From Plakobranchus ocellatus (lineage: Eukaryota; Mollusca; Gastropoda; Plakobranchidae), in the NCBI GenBank assembly GCA_019648995.1, contig BLXT01003724.1, positions 2,422,836 to 2,445,334 on the forward strand: DNA of 22,499 nt. Reading direction: 5' to 3'. Within the stretch, counting starts at the first letter, position 1. Each line of letters starts with the position of its first letter. Below are positions 19,167 to 22,499 of this stretch, one piece after another. A program made the position numbers and the translations under genes. The notes beneath the pieces were generated by a model. It was given only the letters and a program-made list of their open reading frames with translations, was not told where the DNA came from and made no database searches.

Positions 19167-20347
19167 AACACAAGAAAAAGCAACCTGGCCTCCAAATTTA
19201 AAATTTCATTTCTTTGGTAGCAAATGCCCTTAAGTTCATCTGAAACTAGACACATCTCTTCACAAAAACAGGACGAAAGAAAAAAATTCATTACAGACAT
19301 TTATCCTTATGGGTTTTCTCTTTTAAAACTTAAAAAAATTGTTTCCAATATGGGTCGATCATTACACTCATAAAGTCCTTACATTTTGGATTGTTTTTCA
19401 CTTGATTGGATGATTTTGATAAGAACTTTCATATTCTAATGAACCAAACCAGATTCATAATTACCCAGTCTGTTTAGGGTTGTTTTGAAGCTTACATTTT
19501 TGTCTATGTAATGATCGACACTTTATACTACCCAGTCAGGAAACCAATTTTTCTTCATTTTAATGAAGTTTATGTTTTACTTTAGATTACATTTTATGAA
19601 GGCTTGATAATCTGGGAACCATACAATATAGGAAAGAGAGGTGTAGATATACTTTAAACTTTTAGGACTGATGTATTATTTTAGAGACTATCTTTTTCTA
19701 CAGGCTCATAAATATATACATATATGGATCTAGAATCTAGTTAGGCTACATTGGAACTTTACTAGGCCTTAAAGGCAAGTGCGGCACCTAGAGAGAGGGA
19801 TCTGGGGTCAATTTGGGTCAGCGGGTCAAATTTTAACTGTGAGTAGTTTTGCAGAGTTTGCCGAATTTGTAATCATCTGAATATAGGGTTTTGAGGCTTA
19901 AATTCATCTACAAATATCTTTTATTGTACATTCAAAATTGCTACCCCCAAGAGAGTTTACAAATTTTCAAGAAAATATTTAAAAATCTCCTGTTTATGGA
20001 AGCTATTTGGGCCTGCTACTCCTTGCTATCTCAGCCTCCCTATCCATGCCACTAGAATTACCATATGTGGATATCCAAATATACACAAATTTTTCCAAGA
20101 AGTGAGCTCGATTCATAACCAATACCATATATGGAGCCTCTGTCCTAGTTCCCACTGTTTTTACTCCAGCTGCATTGATTTTGCATATGGAGATTTCGGA
20201 CCCCTTAGTTCGTGCGCCACCATCAACCCTGCAAGCTGTTACTGCCCAATGTGGTTGTGGTGAAGCTCTAACATCACAGCTATCCCATGGTCACCCGTTC
20301 TTATGCTAGTACACAGTGCTTCCTTGGCTTTTGAGTGAAGTTTTCAG
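19167..20347. other. possible intron or flank of the Mutator-like gene
   Basis: AT-rich. It contains an inverted GTCGATCATTAC pair (19354-19365 and 19508-19521), the word run ATCTAGAATCTAG near 19728, and a locally balanced segment at 20030-20330. No clear coding exon was found. It ends GTGAAGTTTTCAG, a plausible acceptor. Confidence 0.4.
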
Positions 20348-20473
20348 CCAGTTTATTGCATGAGTGACCGCAAGCATGAATTGGACGAAAGAAAATGGCT
20401 GAGGAGACGGGTGCAACCGGAAAAGCTTGTGAGAGCTGAAGGAGGTCCATCATATGGAGCGGGCATTGCATAG
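20348..20473 (+). pseudogene. possible last exon of the Mutator-like gene
   Basis: After the acceptor TTTTCAG (AG at 20346-20347) an in-phase frame encodes about 41 residues, including MSDRKHELDERKWLRRRVQ and ending EGGPSYGAGIA with TAG at 20471-20473. Basic, Lys/Arg-rich ends closing in a short EG-x-SYG-x-G motif are, from memory, typical of these Mutator-like proteins. The link to 18694-19166 is inferred from order, strand and composition. It could instead be a separate TE scrap. Confidence 0.4.
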
Positions 20474-21210
20474 TTAGTTAGAAAAAAAAAATATTTTTGC
20501 TCAGACCTTATCAGCCATTTTTTCAAAATGAGTTTTTTTTTCGGACAAATGATGTTATAACTTTGGTGTTTTTCATTAGATTGTCTGAAACTTGCCATGA
20601 AGTTTATGGCAGTAATATCTTGTTTTTCACGTAGGTTTTTTGAAATCGTCTCTATAAATATTTTTTTAATAAGTTTTTATGTATCTTAAATATATATATA
20701 TATTTCAATATTTCATGAAAATGTCCTTTTCTGTCTAACCACAAAACCCCAAGTTAAAACCTTCAAATTTAGCATAAAAGCATATTCCCGTTCAGAAAAA
20801 GTTGATATCTCATTTAGTTCTGAAGTTATAAGATTTTTAAAATTATGTTTATATCCAAGATGGTCGAGATTTTTTTCTGTTGCCATGTGAACAATAATTT
20901 TTAAAAATCACTTTGATCATTTATATCACTTTTTAAGGGTCATTTATAACATAAACCATGTATAAAGATATCATTTAAGAAATAAAGAAAATCACCCCTG
21001 AGTGCTGCACTTACTCCTAAGGGCTTTGTTTTTCTGCTGGGGAAAACGAGGTGGTTGGGTCAGGGAGATGAGAGCCACATGGGATTTACAATGACTTTTG
21101 ACTAGACTGAGATATATTACTGTTCCCCAGTTACTGTAAAGCTTGCTAGCTACTACCCCATCTTCCACATACACAGCTGACTGGTATTGCTCAGTCCCTG
21201 AGGGAACAAA
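20474..21210. other. non-coding AT-rich stretch
   Basis: No exon, TE motif or RNA gene recognised. It contains poly-T and (AT)n runs (20690-20705). 20990-21210 is more GC-balanced and may be an unrecognised repeat. Confidence 0.35.
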
Positions 21211-21277
21211 GGAGGGAGGGAGAGGGGGAGAGAGAGAGAGAGAGAGAGAGAGAAAGAAAGAGAGAGAGAGAGAGAGA
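21211..21277. repeat. (GA)n purine tract
   Basis: GGAGGGAGGGAGAGGGGG leads into AG dinucleotides with two AAAG interruptions. Minus-strand Leu-Ser frames here are artefacts. Confidence 0.95.
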
Positions 21278-21389
21278 TTTAGACAAAGCCAGCATAAGCC
21301 ATAGGCTTGGGCCAACACAAAAAGGTGTAAACATATTTAGACCCTGTTCTGCTTCTAGACACAACTGTAGACCTGTGATGAGCACCTTA

Positions 21390-21665
21390 ATGAGGCTACT
21401 ACTATCAAAACTACTGCAGTGGCGGAGAGGTCCAGTTCATCTGCAGATACTAATATCAATATCACTGCCACTACCAATACCACCGTCACACCTGCTACTA
21501 CTTAGCTACTTGCACTTGCTACAACCTCTGTTATTGCTAAAACTACTTCTACTGCCTTCAGTGTTAATACTATGACTTTAGTGTTAGCTACTAGTGCTAC
21601 TACTGCTACAACTAATTGTACCTTACTTCTTATAGCATCAATACTCTACAACTACCTACTAGATC
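21390..21665. repeat. degenerate ACT/CTA trinucleotide-rich tract
   Basis: ACT, TAC and CTA triplets recur densely for about 270 bases (for example GCTACTACTATCAAAACTAC, TAGTGCTACTACTGCTACAA) without strict periodic purity. This looks like an old, diverged trinucleotide satellite. A short palindrome, ATCAATTTT-T-AAAATTGAT, follows at 21709-21727. Confidence 0.7.
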
Positions 21666-22038
21666 TAGGCCTCTGCATATAGCTCTATGCCGTTTGCAAA
21701 AAAAAGATATCAATTTTTAAAATTGATGGAATTGAATTTTTACTATCGCTACAACTAATTTTTCCATCAATGAGTTAAAGAGCCAAGAGCTTAAAAAAAA
21801 AAAATTTAGTAGTCGGTCAGCCATTTTTTGTTACACAATGAAAGGGTAGGGTTAAATTGATGAAATTCATCTCTGTTTGCGTTTTCAATTTCCTTGTGTT
21901 ATGTATACATGATCTTTAAATCTGTAAGTTTTGAGAATTTTCTGTTGGTGTAAAACATAACTGGGTGCTAGAAAGTTTAAATTAGTTCAGTGTTTTTTCA
22001 TAACTTGACCCTTTGCATTAATTATATTGAATGTTTCT
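21666..22038. other. non-coding, probably downstream of the minus-strand gene
   Basis: AT-rich with poly-A runs. Nothing recognised except the palindrome at 21709-21727. Confidence 0.4.
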
Positions 22039-22044
22039 TTTATT
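22039..22044 (-). other. poly(A) signal for the minus-strand exon
   Basis: AATAAA on the minus strand, about 150 bases after the stop codon of the 22194-22400 exon, at a usual 3' UTR distance. Confidence 0.45.
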
Positions 22045-22193
22045 ATGTGTAGAGAGAAAGGAAAGATACTTTAAATGGTATCTACTAAGCTCTACATGCC
22101 TTCATCCCAAAGGAAGAGGGCAAAAACAAAACCTTTAAAATACAAGCCAATAGGATGAGGAATGTAAACAACAAGAGCCTGAGATAAAACTAA

Positions 22194-22400
22194 CTAAAAG
22201 CCATGTATATTTGCCTCACTCAACCCTATTTCCCTCAGGCATGAAAGGACATGAGTATCAAAGGACCGAGTGCCACAAAACAGGACCATCACTTTGTCTA
22301 GTTGGCTTGTCCCTAACTCTAGTCTTATGATGCTTTTTGTTAGATGTCCACGTTTGACTTCTTCTCCATGTTTGTAGCGCCACAAGGGATTGTCTGGTTC
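22194..22400 (-). CDS. last exon of a probable cytochrome b5 reductase 4-like oxidoreductase
   Basis: The minus strand shows a strong 3' splice site (TTTTTGTTTTGTTTTTGTAG, AG at 22402-22401). It opens in phase 0 into 68 codons ending at TAG (22196-22194). The peptide runs from EPDNPLWRYKHGEEVKRGHL to VMVLFCGTRSFDTHVLSCLR and ends EIGLSEANIHGF. A V-x-x-CG-x-x-x-F strand followed by L-x-x-x-G-x-x-x-x-x-IH-x-F at the very C-terminus is the end of the NAD-binding lobe of ferredoxin-NADP-reductase/cytochrome b5 reductase enzymes. The preceding G-x-x-x-x-x-L segment resembles cytochrome b5 reductase 4. Such enzymes pass electrons from NAD(P)H through FAD to heme. Upstream exons lie beyond the right edge. 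Another cytochrome b5 reductase paralogue is possible. Confidence 0.6.
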   Translation of the reverse strand, partial: EPDNPLWRYKHGEEVKRGHLTKSIIRLELGTSQLDKVMVLFCGTRSFDTHVLSCLREIGLSEANIHGF

Positions 22401-22499
22401 CTACAAAAACAAAACAAAAAGCTATGAAATAACAGTGAGGAAAAAAGTAGTGTTGTTCTACATCTCTGTGCAAATGGGCTTAAGCGCAAAAAAAAAAAA
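22401..22499 (-). other. 3' end of an intron of the minus-strand gene
   Basis: Pyrimidine-rich on the minus strand next to the acceptor. The window stops in a run of 12 A residues. Confidence 0.5.

Larger units (their letters stand above)
15120..20473 (+). mobile_element. nested transposon complex: Mutator-like, piggyBac, gypsy integrase
   Basis: All pieces read on the plus strand in the order Mutator-like N-terminus, piggyBac N-terminus, gypsy integrase, piggyBac C-terminus, Mutator-like C-terminus. The simplest history is piggyBac landing in, or replacing, an internal region of a Mutator-like element, and a gypsy fragment later replacing part of piggyBac. Outer boundaries are not defined; the limits given are those of recognisable coding sequence. 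Confidence 0.65.

Noticed and set aside
14580..20000. Possible terminal inverted repeats of the Mutator-like element (14580-14830 versus 19740-20000)
   Set aside because: Only scattered short matches such as TTTGACC-TGA-CCCA; not convincing without a real alignment.
20160..20330. Possible cysteine-rich CXC-like domain fragment (PPSTLQAVTAQCGCG)
   Set aside because: Only one short CxC and none of the further cysteines in register; too weak to call.
20990..21385. Two minus-strand ORFs rich in Leu and Ser
   Set aside because: Driven by the (GA)n tract; no domain or splice context.
11652..21856. TTAACCCTCCCC at 11652 and AGGGTTAA near 21849 as distant piggyBac ends
   Set aside because: Ten kilobases apart, only about ten matching bases, and other gene-like features lie between. 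Chance is more likely.

Overview
This is eukaryotic, AT-rich, repeat-dense genomic DNA. There are no prokaryotic operons. Open frames are short, splice-site consensus sequences and AATAAA signals are visible, and most protein-like sequence is transposable-element (TE) relic. The LINE, SINE, piggyBac and Mutator-like families present, the long CT/GA microsatellites and the recurrent TCTAGATC words fit an invertebrate, most likely a mollusc and perhaps a heterobranch gastropod. That taxonomic guess is inference.

Layout: 1-300 holds a possible minus-strand terminal exon. 640-973 is the decayed 3' end of a LINE reverse-transcriptase ORF. 974-4900 is mostly featureless AT-rich DNA with a 3-N gap beside poly-C, a (CT)n tract, and one copy of a ~450-bp dispersed repeat whose inverted partner lies at 14055-14500. 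4913-5195 is a proline-rich possible terminal exon. 6856-9427 holds a tRNA-like SINE scrap, a long imperfect inverted repeat, and two copies of one tRNA-derived SINE (both minus). 9587-9842 is a speculative minus-strand exon. 11736-11952 is an exact 108-bp tandem duplication. 12200-12780 (reverse transcriptase) and 13265-13880 (coiled-coil ORF1) are further LINE relics.

The most interesting part is 15120-20473, a nest of DNA-transposon and retrotransposon pieces on one strand. An intact-looking N-terminal exon of a Mutator-like transposase (15120-16020) is separated from its stop-riddled C-terminal part (18694-19166, possible last exon 20348-20473) by a piggyBac relic. That relic has a clear two-exon N-terminus (16268-16961) and a frameshifted C-terminal half ending in a Cys/His zinc-finger-like tail (17555-18345). 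The piggyBac region expected to carry the first catalytic Asp is missing, and an integrase-core fragment of a Ty3/gypsy retroelement (17107-17554) sits in its place.

The right edge (22194-22400, minus) looks like the last coding exon of a conserved host gene, probably a cytochrome b5 reductase 4-like NADH oxidoreductase, with a strong 3' splice site and a downstream poly(A) signal. The rest of that gene would lie beyond the window. No rRNA, intact tRNA gene, CRISPR array or complete host gene was seen.
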